DNA of 64,000 nt from NORP240 sp038134485 (GCA_038134485.1 JAYPVG010000016.1:3308-67307), one strand, 5' to 3'. Numbered from the stretch's first letter, positions 38,726 through 47,493 are shown. Made by a program: numbers and translations. Notes: generated by a model not told the origin, from the sequence alone.

Positions 38726-39418
38726 TCAGATGGCTGTCTTGTAGTTCATGTTTTCTTTTAGATAATTTGGTACGGCAGTCTCAGCAGACACCAAATCACC
38801 GGAGCGGTACAGGCACTCGGCCAGTTCACACAAACTGCCTGTGTCGCCCTCAAGTTCAGTATCTATAACAGCAAATGTCGCTATCAACTCGGGATCAAAT
38901 GCATCCAGATTCAACCAGGCGTCGCCCACCGCTACGATCGATTTATTTTTCCCCTCTTCTGGGAGCATAATACTCAGAGCGGACCCCACCATTTCTGGAC
39001 CGAGGCTATGCTGAGCGTGTTCGGGAGTTCGCATATAAAATCCCGTGTAATACTCTGAATCACGAGCAACGCGACCAGCCATTACAGCCTCACAGCCATG
39101 TTTATTAAACGCCGAAAGGGCCAGCCATTCCAGTGAGGAGAGTAGAATAACCGGCTTGTTGAGCGCGGCTGCAAGACCTTGAACAACTCCGATTCCGATA
39201 CGAATACCAGTAAAGGACCCGGGACCCGCTACAACAGCGAATGCATCCAGACTCTCGAGCTGAAAATTTGAATGCTTTACCAAATCGTCTATATTCGAAA
39301 GCAGAAACTGTCCATGAGCCCGTGTGCCCTCAATTTGTTTCACGGCAGTCAACTCGTTCTGAACAAGCACCGTAGTGCATATTGAGGACGAGGTATCGAT
39401 TACTAGCAAATTGGACAT
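38726..39418 (-). CDS. tsaB: tRNA t6A biosynthesis protein TsaB
   Basis: Partner of TsaD in adding threonylcarbamoyl to A37 of ANN-decoding tRNAs. The 230-aa ASKHA-fold protein starts MSNLLVIDTSSSICTTVL. The signature VAGPGSFTGIRIGIGVVQGLA follows at about residue 65. It lacks the metal-binding histidines of TsaD, as expected for TsaB. It lies downstream of a terminator-like hairpin that separates it from the H1-like gene. Confidence 0.95.
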   Translation of the reverse strand: MSNLLVIDTSSSICTTVLVQNELTAVKQIEGTRAHGQFLLSNIDDLVKHSNFQLESLDAFAVVAGPGSFTGIRIGIGVVQGLAAALNKPVILLSSLEWLALSAFNKHGCEAVMAGRVARDSEYYTGFYMRTPEHAQHSLGPEMVGSALSIMLPEEGKNKSIVAVGDAWLNLDAFDPELIATFAVIDTELEGDTGSLCELAECLYRSGDLVSAETAVPNYLKENMNYKTAI

Positions 39419-39475
39419 CAGGAATTACCACAAATCGGTGCATCGGTGGGATAAAGTGTAAACTAAAATGCAAAC

Positions 39476-39511
39476 AGAAATCCCCCGAGAGCCCGCTCAA
39501 GGGGGATTTCT
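39476..39511 (-). terminator. Intrinsic terminator after the H1-like gene
   Basis: An 11-bp perfect inverted repeat (AGAAATCCCCC/GGGGGATTTCT) with a 14-nt loop is followed on the minus strand by a T-rich run. It lies about 115 nt after the stop of the H1-like gene and 58 nt before tsaB. A second hairpin (TGGTGTT/AACACCA, 39532-39553) lies between it and the H1-like gene. Confidence 0.75.
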
Positions 39512-39623
39512 ATCTTAGGAGATCTGCCTTCTGGTGTTAATCCATCAACACCAATCAGGCAGGATGGCTAGAGTGGCTTGAAGCGAGACGCGTGTAATAA
39601 GCTTGCGGCTCGCCTACCGGAGA

Positions 39624-40340
39624 CTACCGCTTTTTCCTCGCGGCTGCCGTCTTCTTGGCCGGAGCCTTCTTTTTAGCCGCTACTTTCTTCTTGGCCGGAG
39701 CCTTCTTTTTAGCTGCTACTTTTTTCTTGGCCGGAGCCTTCTTTTTAGCTGCTACTTTTTTCTTGGCCGGAGCCTTCTTCTTTGCCGCTACTTTTTTCTT
39801 GGCAGGCGCTTTCTTCTTAGACGCTGCCTTTTTCTTGGCCGGAGCCTGCTTCGCCACTTTCTTCGGTGTTGCCTTTTTAACCATCGCAGCGCGCTTCACA
39901 GCCTTCTTCTTTGCTGCTGTTTTCTTTGCCGGGGCCTTCTTTTTAGCTGACGCCTTCTTTTTGGCAACAGTCTTTTTCTTTACAGCCGGCTTCTTGGCTG
40001 CTGCCGTCTTTTTAGCGGCAGGTTTTTTGTTTGCGGCCTTCTTGGCTGCTTTTCTTGCTGCTGCCTTGGCCTTGGCTGCTGCTTTTCTGGCTGCTGCCTT
40101 GGCTTTGGCTGCTGCCTTTCTGGCTGCTGCCTTGGCTTTTGCGGCAGCTTTTTTAGCCGCCTTGCGTGCCTGAGCTGCTTCTTCTCGATCTTTTTGTTTA
40201 TTCCACTTTTCTGTGAAAGCCGCAATTGCTTTCTTCAGAGCAGCCTCTCTCTTTTGCGTTGGGGTTAATATCTTAACCGCCTTCTTACGGGCAGGTGCTT
40301 TTTTCTTTACCGCCTTTTTCTTTGCAGTAACTCTAGCCAT
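39624..40340 (-). CDS. Histone H1-like Lys/Ala/Pro-rich repeat protein
   Basis: Strongly basic low-complexity protein of 238 aa, similar in composition to bacterial H1-like proteins (Hc1, AlgP type), which bind DNA and help compact the nucleoid. The N-terminal 55 residues include the only non-repetitive segment (ILTPTQKREAALKKAIAAFTEKWNKQ), which looks helical. About three 11-residue Ala/Lys/Arg repeats (AAAKAKAAARK) follow, then a mixed Lys/Ala region. The protein ends with five to six 12-residue repeats (KKKAPAKKKVAA). AGGAG lies 10 nt before the ATG. DNA binding is inferred from charge and composition; the long frames on the opposite strand are products of the repeats. Confidence 0.85.
   Translation of the reverse strand: MARVTAKKKAVKKKAPARKKAVKILTPTQKREAALKKAIAAFTEKWNKQKDREEAAQARKAAKKAAAKAKAAARKAAAKAKAAARKAAAKAKAAARKAAKKAANKKPAAKKTAAAKKPAVKKKTVAKKKASAKKKAPAKKTAAKKKAVKRAAMVKKATPKKVAKQAPAKKKAASKKKAPAKKKVAAKKKAPAKKKVAAKKKAPAKKKVAAKKKAPAKKKVAAKKKAPAKKTAAARKKR
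39655..39850. repeat. 36-bp tandem coding repeat
   Basis: Near-identical 36-bp units start at 39655, 39691, 39727, 39763, 39799 and 39835, encoding the 12-residue KKKAPAKKKVAA unit on the minus strand. Units differ mostly at synonymous positions, with the most divergent copies at the N-terminal side of the coding repeat. Copy number may vary between strains and may be mis-assembled in draft data. Confidence 0.9.
40043..40150. repeat. 33-bp tandem coding repeat
   Basis: Three units of 33 bp, anchored by GCTGCTGCCTT at 40057, 40090 and 40123, encode the 11-residue Ala/Lys/Arg unit of the H1-like protein on the minus strand. Confidence 0.85.
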
Positions 40341-40724
40341 TTCTGATCTCTCCTGGTTGATGAAACTGTAAGCTTACCGATAAGGGACACTAAAGCTTCA
40401 TTCGACGGCAACATAGCATAAAAAATATTTAGCTAACAGCAATGGCAATGCTAATTATCTGTCCAGTATAAAAAGCTATAGTCAAAGCAATAACCTGCCG
40501 AACGCGACACTCATCAAGTATTTCGCTAGAAGAGAAAAAAACTTTAAGGAAAACGCGACTAAAAAGTCAGTATTTTTACAACCATCCTGGCGCCTACTTT
40601 GCAACATCTGGCGTAAGAATTAATACCCAAATAGTGCCCTGCCGAAAGCAGAGGAGTTCCCGAAGCATATCATGGGTCCAAGAGTTCCTGGATTATGCAA
40701 TAAATAAAAAATCTGACGTTTCGA
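40341..40724. other. 384-bp AT-rich intergenic region between adk and the H1-like gene
   Basis: No gene is seen. It should carry the promoter of the H1-like gene: minus-strand TTGACT at about 40480 and TATACT-like sequence nearby are candidates, but none has good spacing. No clear terminator for adk was found; the T-rich stretch just after the adk stop has no convincing stem before it. Confidence 0.5.
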
Positions 40725-41375
40725 TTAGCCTACTAGGGCGCCAAGAACTTTATCTCGAATTTCCTCAACAGATCCAATTCCCGCAATCCTCAACACCTTT
40801 ACCGCCTTCCCCTCTGCCTGCAAGTTACGATAGAAATTAACTAGCGGCTTGGTTTGTTCGTGATATACCTGAAGTCTCTTGCGAACAGTTTCTTCTTTAT
40901 CGTCTTCCCTTTGAATCAACTGTTCTCCCGTAATGTCATCAACACCATCTATCAGAGGCGGATTGTTGATTACATGGTAAACGCGTCCAGAGTCCAGATG
41001 TACCCTTCTTCCACTCATCCGTTCAACAATTGTTTCATCATCGACACTGATTTCGAGAACCACATCAATCGCTACATCGGAGTCAAGCATAGCCTGAGCT
41101 TGCGGTATAGTCCGTGGAAAACCGTCAAACAAAAAGCCGTTAGCGCAATCATCCTCCATGATGCGATCCTTAACCAAAGCAATGATTATGTCATCAGTCA
41201 CCAAGCCTCCAGAGGCCATGACGACCTCGACTTTTTTACCGAGCTCCGATTGTGCTTTTACGGCGGCTCTGAGCATGTCCCCAGTAGAAATTTGAGGTAT
41301 ATCATACTTCTCCGTGAGGAATGCAGCCTGAGTGCCTTTTCCAGCTCCCGGCGCCCCTAATAGTATAATTCTCAT
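40725..41375 (-). CDS. adk: Adenylate kinase
   Basis: Interconverts AMP, ADP and ATP. It has 216 aa. The P-loop is LLGAPGAGKGTQAAFL at residues 5-20. The NMP-binding segment PQISTGDMLRAAV and the DGFPRTIPQAQAM signature follow, then a long-type LID domain with SGRRVHLDSGRVYHV and no zinc-binding cysteine quartet. It is the last gene of the run ending mazG-adk. Confidence 0.98.
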   Translation of the reverse strand: MRIILLGAPGAGKGTQAAFLTEKYDIPQISTGDMLRAAVKAQSELGKKVEVVMASGGLVTDDIIIALVKDRIMEDDCANGFLFDGFPRTIPQAQAMLDSDVAIDVVLEISVDDETIVERMSGRRVHLDSGRVYHVINNPPLIDGVDDITGEQLIQREDDKEETVRKRLQVYHEQTKPLVNFYRNLQAEGKAVKVLRIAGIGSVEEIRDKVLGALVG

Positions 41376-41438
41376 TGCGCTACTCCTTGATTATTAAACG
41401 ATGTACCAGGATATTAGCCAATTTCTGACTTCCATCTA

Positions 41439-42257
41439 TTACAGCCCTGATTTTTTTGCTGCGCTCCAGAGTTCGTCAAGCTTCTCCAGCCCGGCTTCCT
41501 CGGGCTTGCAGTTTTCCTGCTCAAGCTGTTCTTCAATGAACGCAAATCGACGCGTGAATCTTCGGTTAGACTCTCGCAGCACAGTTTCGGGTTCTACTTG
41601 CAGATGACGAGTGAGATTGACAACTGCGAACAGCAAATCACCTGCCTCATGGTTTATCGCATCTGAATTGCCGGTTTCCATTGCCTCTTCAAGCTCCAGA
41701 AGTTCTTCTTTAATTTTTTCCATCACCTGGCTGCTTTCCTGCCAGTCGAAGCCAACCCGGGCAGCACGCTTTTGCAACTTCAGTGCGCGCTCTAGAGCTG
41801 GAAGAGCCTTGGGAATATCTTCGAGAAGCGAAGCCCGGGACCCCTCCATTCTACCCTTTATCTGACGCTCTTCCGATTTGATTGCTTCCCAGTTAGTGAC
41901 CACCTCTTCGGCAGCTAGCGTCTGCCGCTCACCAAAACCATCGATGCTTCCACCCGGGAATACATGTGGGTGTCTTCTTATTAATTTATGGGAAATTGTA
42001 TCGACGATATCATCGAAGGAAAATTGATTTTCTTCCTCAGCGAGCCGTGCATAAAAAACTATCTGAAAAAGTAGGTCTCCAAGTTCATCTTTTATAGCGT
42101 CGGGTGTTCCTTCCTCGATCGCGTCCACCACCTCGTACACTTCCTCTAAGGTATATCGCGTCAAGCTTTCCCGTGTCTGCTCAAGATCCCAGGGGCACCC
42201 AAACTCGGGATCCCGCAACAAGGCCATTATCTTGATTAATTTTTGTATCGACTCCAC
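41439..42257 (-). CDS. mazG: Nucleoside triphosphate pyrophosphohydrolase MazG
   Basis: Hydrolyses non-canonical (d)NTPs to NMP and PPi, and in E. coli lowers ppGpp in relation to the MazEF/RelA system. The 272-aa protein has two MazG domains; EEVYEVVDAIEEG and ELGDLLFQIVFYARLAEEE form the first metal-binding set. The start is GTG at 42257, which aligns with the E. coli N-terminus. It begins 5 nt after rlmD. In Pseudomonas relA lies between these two genes, but here it does not. Confidence 0.95.
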   Translation of the reverse strand: MESIQKLIKIMALLRDPEFGCPWDLEQTRESLTRYTLEEVYEVVDAIEEGTPDAIKDELGDLLFQIVFYARLAEEENQFSFDDIVDTISHKLIRRHPHVFPGGSIDGFGERQTLAAEEVVTNWEAIKSEERQIKGRMEGSRASLLEDIPKALPALERALKLQKRAARVGFDWQESSQVMEKIKEELLELEEAMETGNSDAINHEAGDLLFAVVNLTRHLQVEPETVLRESNRRFTRRFAFIEEQLEQENCKPEEAGLEKLDELWSAAKKSGL

Positions 42258-42262
42258 GATTA

Positions 42263-43627
42263 TTAATTTTCTCGCTCAAATTGTGCTATTGACTCAACGT
42301 GAGTGGTGTGGGGAAACATATCCATTACACCAACCTGTTTCAACTTATAACCTTTCTGCAACAAGCTCGCCGTATCACGTGCCAGAGTGGCGGGATTACA
42401 GGAAATGTATACGATTTTCGATGCCTTCGCGCGAGCAAGCCAGTCTATTATTTCCAATGCACCCGACCTCGGTGGATCGAGGAGGATTTTGTCGAAACTG
42501 CGGTCATACCAAAACTCTTTTCCTGTCAATTCGTAAAGATTGGCAGCATAAAAACTGACGTTTTCGATGGAATTAAAGGCCGCATTCTCCTCCGCTCTTG
42601 CGACCATGCTTTCACTGCCTTCGACACCAGTCACGAACTTGCAGCGACGCGCGATAGGCAAAGTAAAATTACCAAGGCCGCAGAATAAATCCAACACCTC
42701 GTCTTCCCTGTGCAATTCCAGCAATTCGATCGCCAGATTCACTGCTTTGCGATTGACCGCCTCATTGATCTGCACGAAATCAACAGGATGAAAAGCCAGC
42801 TTTAAGTCATGCTCAGGCAATGAATAATACAGTCGTTCGCCATCGTCTATGGGCCAAATTTTGTGAATACTGTCGACTCCCCCAGGTTGTAAATAAAACT
42901 CGCAGTCCCTGCTCTCGGAAAATGCTCTTACCGCATCCAAATCTGATTGGCATAGCGGTTCCAGGTGACGCATGACTAGCGCTACTGCGGGCCTCCCGCA
43001 GATATTGAACCCCGCTGCCACCTCGAACTGAGGAATCGACATCCTTGCGTGCAATCCGTTTAGTAGGTCTCGCAGAGGCTTGAGCAGCGCCGCATTCTGT
43101 AATTCAAGAACCTCGCAATCTCGCATGTCGGTGATGAAGCTACTGTGTTTTTCGCGAAATCCCAGAAGGATACCGCCTTTTTTGCTGACGTAACGAACCG
43201 CAAGTCTTGCCTTGCGGCGATAGTGGAATGCGTTACTGCTCTGGCGCTCGATTAGCTGAACATTCTTCGCTGCTACTCCAGCCGTGTGATACAACTGTTC
43301 GAGTAAAAGTTCCTGCTTGAATTTAATCTGTGCTTCTGAAGCAAGATGTTGGAGCGAACAACCTCCGCAGACACCGAAGTAATCACAGGCCGGGATTACC
43401 CTATCAGGATTGGCCTCGAGCACCTCAACCACCGACATCTCGTCGAAACTGGCACGTGAATTTATGTACTTGGCTGCCACACGCTCATCAGGCAGAGCGC
43501 CGTCGATAAACGCGATCTTTCCTCCATTGCTGGCGATGCCGCGTCCCTCGTGGCTCATGCGGTTTACTGTCAATTCAACAGCTTCTACCGGTAGGTTTTT
43601 TTTTCTACGCCTTCCGCTTCGAGCCAT
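42263..43627 (-). CDS. rlmD: 23S rRNA (uracil1939-C5)-methyltransferase
   Basis: Methylates U1939 of 23S rRNA using SAM. The 454-aa protein has an N-terminal TRAM domain and an iron-sulfur cysteine cluster CDYFGVCGGCSLQHL (Cys81, 87, 90, plus a later Cys). The SAM-binding motif is VLDLFCGLGNFTLPIA, and the catalytic Cys is in VYISCNPATLARD. It begins 5 nt after the cysM stop and ends 5 nt before mazG, so the three genes look like one transcript. Confidence 0.96.
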   Translation of the reverse strand: MARSGRRRKKNLPVEAVELTVNRMSHEGRGIASNGGKIAFIDGALPDERVAAKYINSRASFDEMSVVEVLEANPDRVIPACDYFGVCGGCSLQHLASEAQIKFKQELLLEQLYHTAGVAAKNVQLIERQSSNAFHYRRKARLAVRYVSKKGGILLGFREKHSSFITDMRDCEVLELQNAALLKPLRDLLNGLHARMSIPQFEVAAGFNICGRPAVALVMRHLEPLCQSDLDAVRAFSESRDCEFYLQPGGVDSIHKIWPIDDGERLYYSLPEHDLKLAFHPVDFVQINEAVNRKAVNLAIELLELHREDEVLDLFCGLGNFTLPIARRCKFVTGVEGSESMVARAEENAAFNSIENVSFYAANLYELTGKEFWYDRSFDKILLDPPRSGALEIIDWLARAKASKIVYISCNPATLARDTASLLQKGYKLKQVGVMDMFPHTTHVESIAQFEREN

Positions 43628-43632
43628 AATGA

Positions 43633-44526
43633 TTAGTTGGAGTCAAAGACACCGGTAGAAAGGTAGCGGTCTCCTCTGTCGCAAATAATTGCGACAATTA
43701 CGGCATCACTCACTTCCCTGCTCAATTGCATTGCACCGTAAATACTCCCGCCAGAGGACACGCCGCAAAAAATTCCCTCTTGCTCAGCGAGCTCTCGCAT
43801 GGTCCGCTCAGCATCGAGTTGATCGACATCAATCACCCTATCCACCCGACTGGGGTCATAAATTCTGGGCAGGTATTCCTGTGGCCAGCGCCGAATTCCA
43901 GGGATTCTGGAACCGTCTTTCGGCTGTAATCCGACTATTTGGATTTCCGGATTCTGTTCTTTCAAGTACCGCGAAACACCCATTATAGTGCCGGTTGTGC
44001 CCATGGAGGAGACAAAGTGCGTGATCTTTCCCTGAGTATCTCGCCAGATTTCAGGACCCGTCCGCATGTAATGCGCATTCGGATTGTCGTGGTTGGCAAA
44101 TTGATCAAGCACACGGCCCTTTCCCTCCCGCTCCATCGCTATGGCTAAATCCCTCGCGCCTTCCATTCCCTGCTGCTCCGACACTAGAATTAATTCTGCG
44201 CCATAAGCGCTCATGGACGCTTTACGCTCCGCGCTCATATTGTCTGGCATGATCAATATCAATCGATATCCCTTGATAGCGCACACCATAGCCAGCGCTA
44301 TTCCAGTGTTACCGCTGGTAGCCTCGATTAAAACATCTCCAGGAGTAATTTCACCGCGCAGCTCAGCCTGCACGATCATATTCAGCGCCGGTCTATCTTT
44401 GACGGATCCCGCCGGATTGTTACCCTCAAGCTTGGCCAGAATCTTGTTTGAGGTGTCACCTGGAAGACGTTGCAATTGTACCAGCGGCGTATTGCCGATC
44501 AGCTCATCTATAGTTTGAAAAGACAT
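43633..44526 (-). CDS. cysM: Cysteine synthase B
   Basis: PLP enzyme making cysteine from O-acetylserine and sulfide or thiosulfate. The ATG at 44526 gives 297 aa. The PLP lysine is in GNNPAGSVKDRPALNMI. The substrate loop EATSGNTGIALAM and the PLP phosphate-binding SSMGTTGTIMGV loop are present. Length and sequence (PKDGSRIPGIRRWPQEYLP) fit CysM rather than CysK. It lies 80 nt downstream of recO and 5 nt before rlmD. Confidence 0.95.
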   Translation of the reverse strand: MSFQTIDELIGNTPLVQLQRLPGDTSNKILAKLEGNNPAGSVKDRPALNMIVQAELRGEITPGDVLIEATSGNTGIALAMVCAIKGYRLILIMPDNMSAERKASMSAYGAELILVSEQQGMEGARDLAIAMEREGKGRVLDQFANHDNPNAHYMRTGPEIWRDTQGKITHFVSSMGTTGTIMGVSRYLKEQNPEIQIVGLQPKDGSRIPGIRRWPQEYLPRIYDPSRVDRVIDVDQLDAERTMRELAEQEGIFCGVSSGGSIYGAMQLSREVSDAVIVAIICDRGDRYLSTGVFDSN

Positions 44527-44606
44527 GAAATTGTCCGCACCCCACAAATCAAGAGGCCGGATTCTATCCTTTTTGATAGGCAGCTTAAAGACGCAGGGCA
44601 GCAATC

Positions 44607-45329
44607 TCAGGAAAGACGAGCAAACAGCTCTCGGCTATTGAGTGGTTTACTTCCAAGATGTGCACGCAAAGCCTGACGGGTAATTTGCTTGGCTGCAGCT
44701 CTACTCCCCGGGTCATCGAATTTGAGCTCACGCAATGCGTTGATATGCGCTCCAAGAAATACATTATCGATTGCATCTTCCTTGTCTCCGGCTATTCCTA
44801 CCTGCTCAAAACCTAAATCAGGGACAAAAAGATACTTAGCTAAATTACTAATGGGTTGCCGCGAGACACAATCAAATTCCAGATCTATCCCGTAGCCCAA
44901 TTCGTCGAGCAGAGACATTTCAAATCGCCTTAGCACTCGATTTAATTCTTCATCCCCCCCGAGTGCAAGCAGAGCCTCCTGATACTTTTGGTACAGAGCA
45001 ATATGCTCAACGTTGTTTATTAACAGTCGAATAATCAATTCGTTTACATAGAAACCGCTGAAGAGGCGCTCTCCTTTTAATTCGATTGCCGCGACACTGG
45101 TTTCGACGCTGGCGACAGTCTTTACCTCCCCTTTACCTGAAAAAGATACCAGCAGCGGCTGGAACACCTGAAGTAGACTGCGATATTTCGATCCAGAGCG
45201 TCGAGCCCCCCTCGCGACGGCCTTGACACGACCGTAATCAAGACAGAAAAAATCAAGCAACAGGCTGCTGTTCTGAAACGGCTGCTTATGCAATATATAA
45301 GCTGGCTGCAGATAAACGCGATTGTCCAT
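44607..45329 (-). CDS. recO: DNA repair protein RecO
   Basis: Helps RecR load RecA on SSB-coated gaps. The 240-aa protein starts with the OB-fold segment VYLQPAYILHKQPFQNSSLLLDFF and continues with GVARGARR-type sequence (VARGARRSGSK). The zinc-finger cysteines of some RecO proteins are not obvious. It is downstream of era, as in most proteobacteria. pdxJ and acpS, common next genes, are not here; cysM follows instead. Confidence 0.93.
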   Translation of the reverse strand: MDNRVYLQPAYILHKQPFQNSSLLLDFFCLDYGRVKAVARGARRSGSKYRSLLQVFQPLLVSFSGKGEVKTVASVETSVAAIELKGERLFSGFYVNELIIRLLINNVEHIALYQKYQEALLALGGDEELNRVLRRFEMSLLDELGYGIDLEFDCVSRQPISNLAKYLFVPDLGFEQVGIAGDKEDAIDNVFLGAHINALRELKFDDPGSRAAAKQITRQALRAHLGSKPLNSRELFARLS

Positions 45330-45377
45330 TAATTGATTTTCGAGAACTCGCCGAAATAGAATTGTTAGTTGAGCTTT

Positions 45378-46301
45378 TTAAATTGACTGATAGTCCGTGT
45401 AGCCAAGACTTTTCAGGGCTCGCTCATTATCTGCCCACCCTGATCTCACCTTGACCCACAGTTTTAACATAACTTTCTTTTCGAATGCCTTCTCCATGTC
45501 TTCCCGGGCAGCCGAACCAACAAGTTTCAACCGGCTTCCCTCCTTACCTATCAGGATCTGCTTTTGGCCGGCTTTCTCGACCAAAATCAAGGCATCAACG
45601 TGTAATGTGCGACCCTGGTCTTGAAATTTTTCAATCTCCACGGTGGCTTCATAAGGTAATTCATCACCCAATTGGCGTATGATTTTTTCACGAACCATCT
45701 CCGCCGCAAGGAAACGGACACTTCTGTCAGTTACCTGATCAACTGGAAATAGGAATTGTCCCTCTGGCAAATATTGCCTGACTGCTTCATCTATGACTTC
45801 AAGATTGTGGCCTTTCAGGGCCGAAACCGGAATTATTTCAACAAAATGTCTTTTCGCAGACAACGCTTCAATGAGGGGCAGCAGACGTTTTTTATCCTGT
45901 AACTGGTCAACTTTATTTATCAGCAACAAAATCGGTTTGTTGACGTTCAGCAAGGCATTCAGCACCAGTTCATCCTCATCAGTCCAAGCGGTTCTCTCGA
46001 CTATAAAAAATACGACATCAACATCGCTAATTACCCGTTCTACCGTCTCATTCATTAGTCGGTTGAGGGTTTTCTTGCGCTCGTGGTGGAGTCCAGGAGT
46101 ATCGACGTAGATAAACTGAGTGTCCGAAGTGGAATGGACACCGAGTATGCGATGCCGAGTGGTTTGCGGTTTACGCGAGGTGATGCTTATTTTCTGGCGC
46201 AGAAAATGATTCAGCAACGTCGACTTGCCAACATTGGGACGCCCAACAAGTGCTATGAAGCCGCAGCGACTGTTTCTTTTTTCCTTTCGATTGTCATTCA
46301 T
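45378..46301 (-). CDS. era: GTPase Era
   Basis: Ras-like GTPase that binds 16S rRNA 3' end and assists 30S assembly. The ATG at 46301 gives 307 aa. G motifs are ALVGRPNVGKSTLLN (G1), the G3 VDTPGLHHE and the G4 NKVD. The C-terminal KH domain includes LIGKEGSRLKLVGSAAREDME. Its start shares one base with the rnc stop (TAATG), so the pair is translationally coupled. Confidence 0.97.
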   Translation of the reverse strand: MNDNRKEKRNSRCGFIALVGRPNVGKSTLLNHFLRQKISITSRKPQTTRHRILGVHSTSDTQFIYVDTPGLHHERKKTLNRLMNETVERVISDVDVVFFIVERTAWTDEDELVLNALLNVNKPILLLINKVDQLQDKKRLLPLIEALSAKRHFVEIIPVSALKGHNLEVIDEAVRQYLPEGQFLFPVDQVTDRSVRFLAAEMVREKIIRQLGDELPYEATVEIEKFQDQGRTLHVDALILVEKAGQKQILIGKEGSRLKLVGSAAREDMEKAFEKKVMLKLWVKVRSGWADNERALKSLGYTDYQSI

Positions 46302-46978
46302 TACTGACTTTCGAGAATGGTCAATATCCGGTCGGCTGCTTTCTGCTCTGCAATCCTCTTGCTCTTCCCAGTTCCGGATCTGGATTTCGAAAGCAAAACC
46401 ACCTGGCAATCTACGGTGAATGTTTGATCGTGCGCTTCTCCGCTTATGTCGGTCACGCAGTAATTTGGTAACGGCAATCCCCTCGCTTGCATAAACTCCT
46501 GTAGCCTGGTCTTGCTATCCTTATGCCGTTTGCATATCTCTTTTGCTTCCAACCTGTCTGCATAAAATCGATCGATCACGGCTTCAGCTTCAGTGAGCCC
46601 TCCCTCGAGATATACCGCGGCAATCAGCGCTTCGATGGCATCCGCGAGAATCGAATCTCGTCGCTTACCTCCGCTTTTTAGCTCACCAGTTCCAAGGTTC
46701 AAGTATTGACCGAGTCCGATCTCTATTGCGATTTCAGCAAGCACCTGGCCATTTACCAGATTTGCCCGCATTCTACTCAAGTCACCCTCAGCAGCGGCTG
46801 GGAATTTTGCGAATAGGCGTTCAGCTATAACCATGTCTAGAATGGCGTCGCCAAGGAATTCCATTCTCTCATTGTGAATTTTGCCAACGCTTCGGTGCGT
46901 CAACGCCTGCTCGAGCAGGTTCCGATCCTCGAAAGAGTAACCTATGCTGGTCTCGAGTTTTCCCGGGTCTGCGGCCAT
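46301..46978 (-). CDS. rnc: Ribonuclease III
   Basis: Double-strand-specific endonuclease for rRNA processing and mRNA turnover. It has 225 aa. The catalytic signature NERMEFLGDAILDMVIAE is at about residues 36-53, and a second acidic set lies in ILADAIEALIAAVYLEGG. The C-terminal double-stranded RNA-binding domain runs from about 155 (KTRLQEFMQARGLPLPNY). It lies between a DUF4845 gene and era. Confidence 0.97.
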   Translation of the reverse strand: MAADPGKLETSIGYSFEDRNLLEQALTHRSVGKIHNERMEFLGDAILDMVIAERLFAKFPAAAEGDLSRMRANLVNGQVLAEIAIEIGLGQYLNLGTGELKSGGKRRDSILADAIEALIAAVYLEGGLTEAEAVIDRFYADRLEAKEICKRHKDSKTRLQEFMQARGLPLPNYCVTDISGEAHDQTFTVDCQVVLLSKSRSGTGKSKRIAEQKAADRILTILESQ

Positions 46979-46981
46979 TTA

Positions 46982-47356
46982 CTATTGAGCTGTATGATCA
47001 AATACAGCAACGATATCCAGGTTGGCAATAAGAGGCATACGGCGTTCGTAGGCGATTCTGATAGTGGTTTGGCCCCCGTTGCGGCGTATTTCAATATCCG
47101 ACAGATCAAAATCGTAGATTCCATTAAGACGCACTGCGTCGGCAAATCGCTGCCTGATCTCAGATATCTGCAAACGATCGGCGGTGCCATCATTTACCAG
47201 ATCATCCGCAAGACCGTTTACAAAGCCGTTATCCATGTAGGCCGGCGCAACTTTTAATCCAATTGTCAGGGTCGAGGCGATAAATATGCCGATTATCAAT
47301 AAACCAAGTTTGGAAACTCCCCGTTGATGAGCAGGGCCTTTTAAATCCTTATTCAT
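46982..47356 (-). CDS. DUF4845 membrane-anchored protein
   Basis: Small protein of 124 aa with one transmembrane segment near the N-terminus (LGLLIIGIFIASTLTIGL) and a periplasmic or extracytoplasmic remainder. The family has no assigned function but is recurrently encoded between lepB and rnc in gammaproteobacteria, as here. I prefer the ATG at 47356 (MNKDLKG) because GGTGG lies 7 nt upstream; an ATG at 47368 is also in frame. Only 3 nt separate it from rnc. Confidence 0.85.
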   Translation of the reverse strand: MNKDLKGPAHQRGVSKLGLLIIGIFIASTLTIGLKVAPAYMDNGFVNGLADDLVNDGTADRLQISEIRQRFADAVRLNGIYDFDLSDIEIRRNGGQTTIRIAYERRMPLIANLDIVAVFDHTAQ

Positions 47357-47493
47357 TGTATCCACCATTATTTTTGTAAAACTAGCCGTTTCGACTGTTG
47401 GTTTATGGCCCCTGAATTTACATTATTTCTTTTAAATCAATTAGTTAATATTTTTTATACTAAATGCAATCCAGTCCCAGGGACAAGTTTTAC

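Noticed and set aside
39655..39850. Possible CRISPR array (36-bp repeats)
   Set aside because: The repeats are contiguous with no unique spacers and encode an in-frame 12-residue unit of the H1-like protein.
39655..40173. Long open frame on the plus strand through the H1-like gene (Ala/Phe/Leu-rich)
   Set aside because: It is the reverse complement of Lys/Ala codons; open frames on both strands are expected in such repeats.
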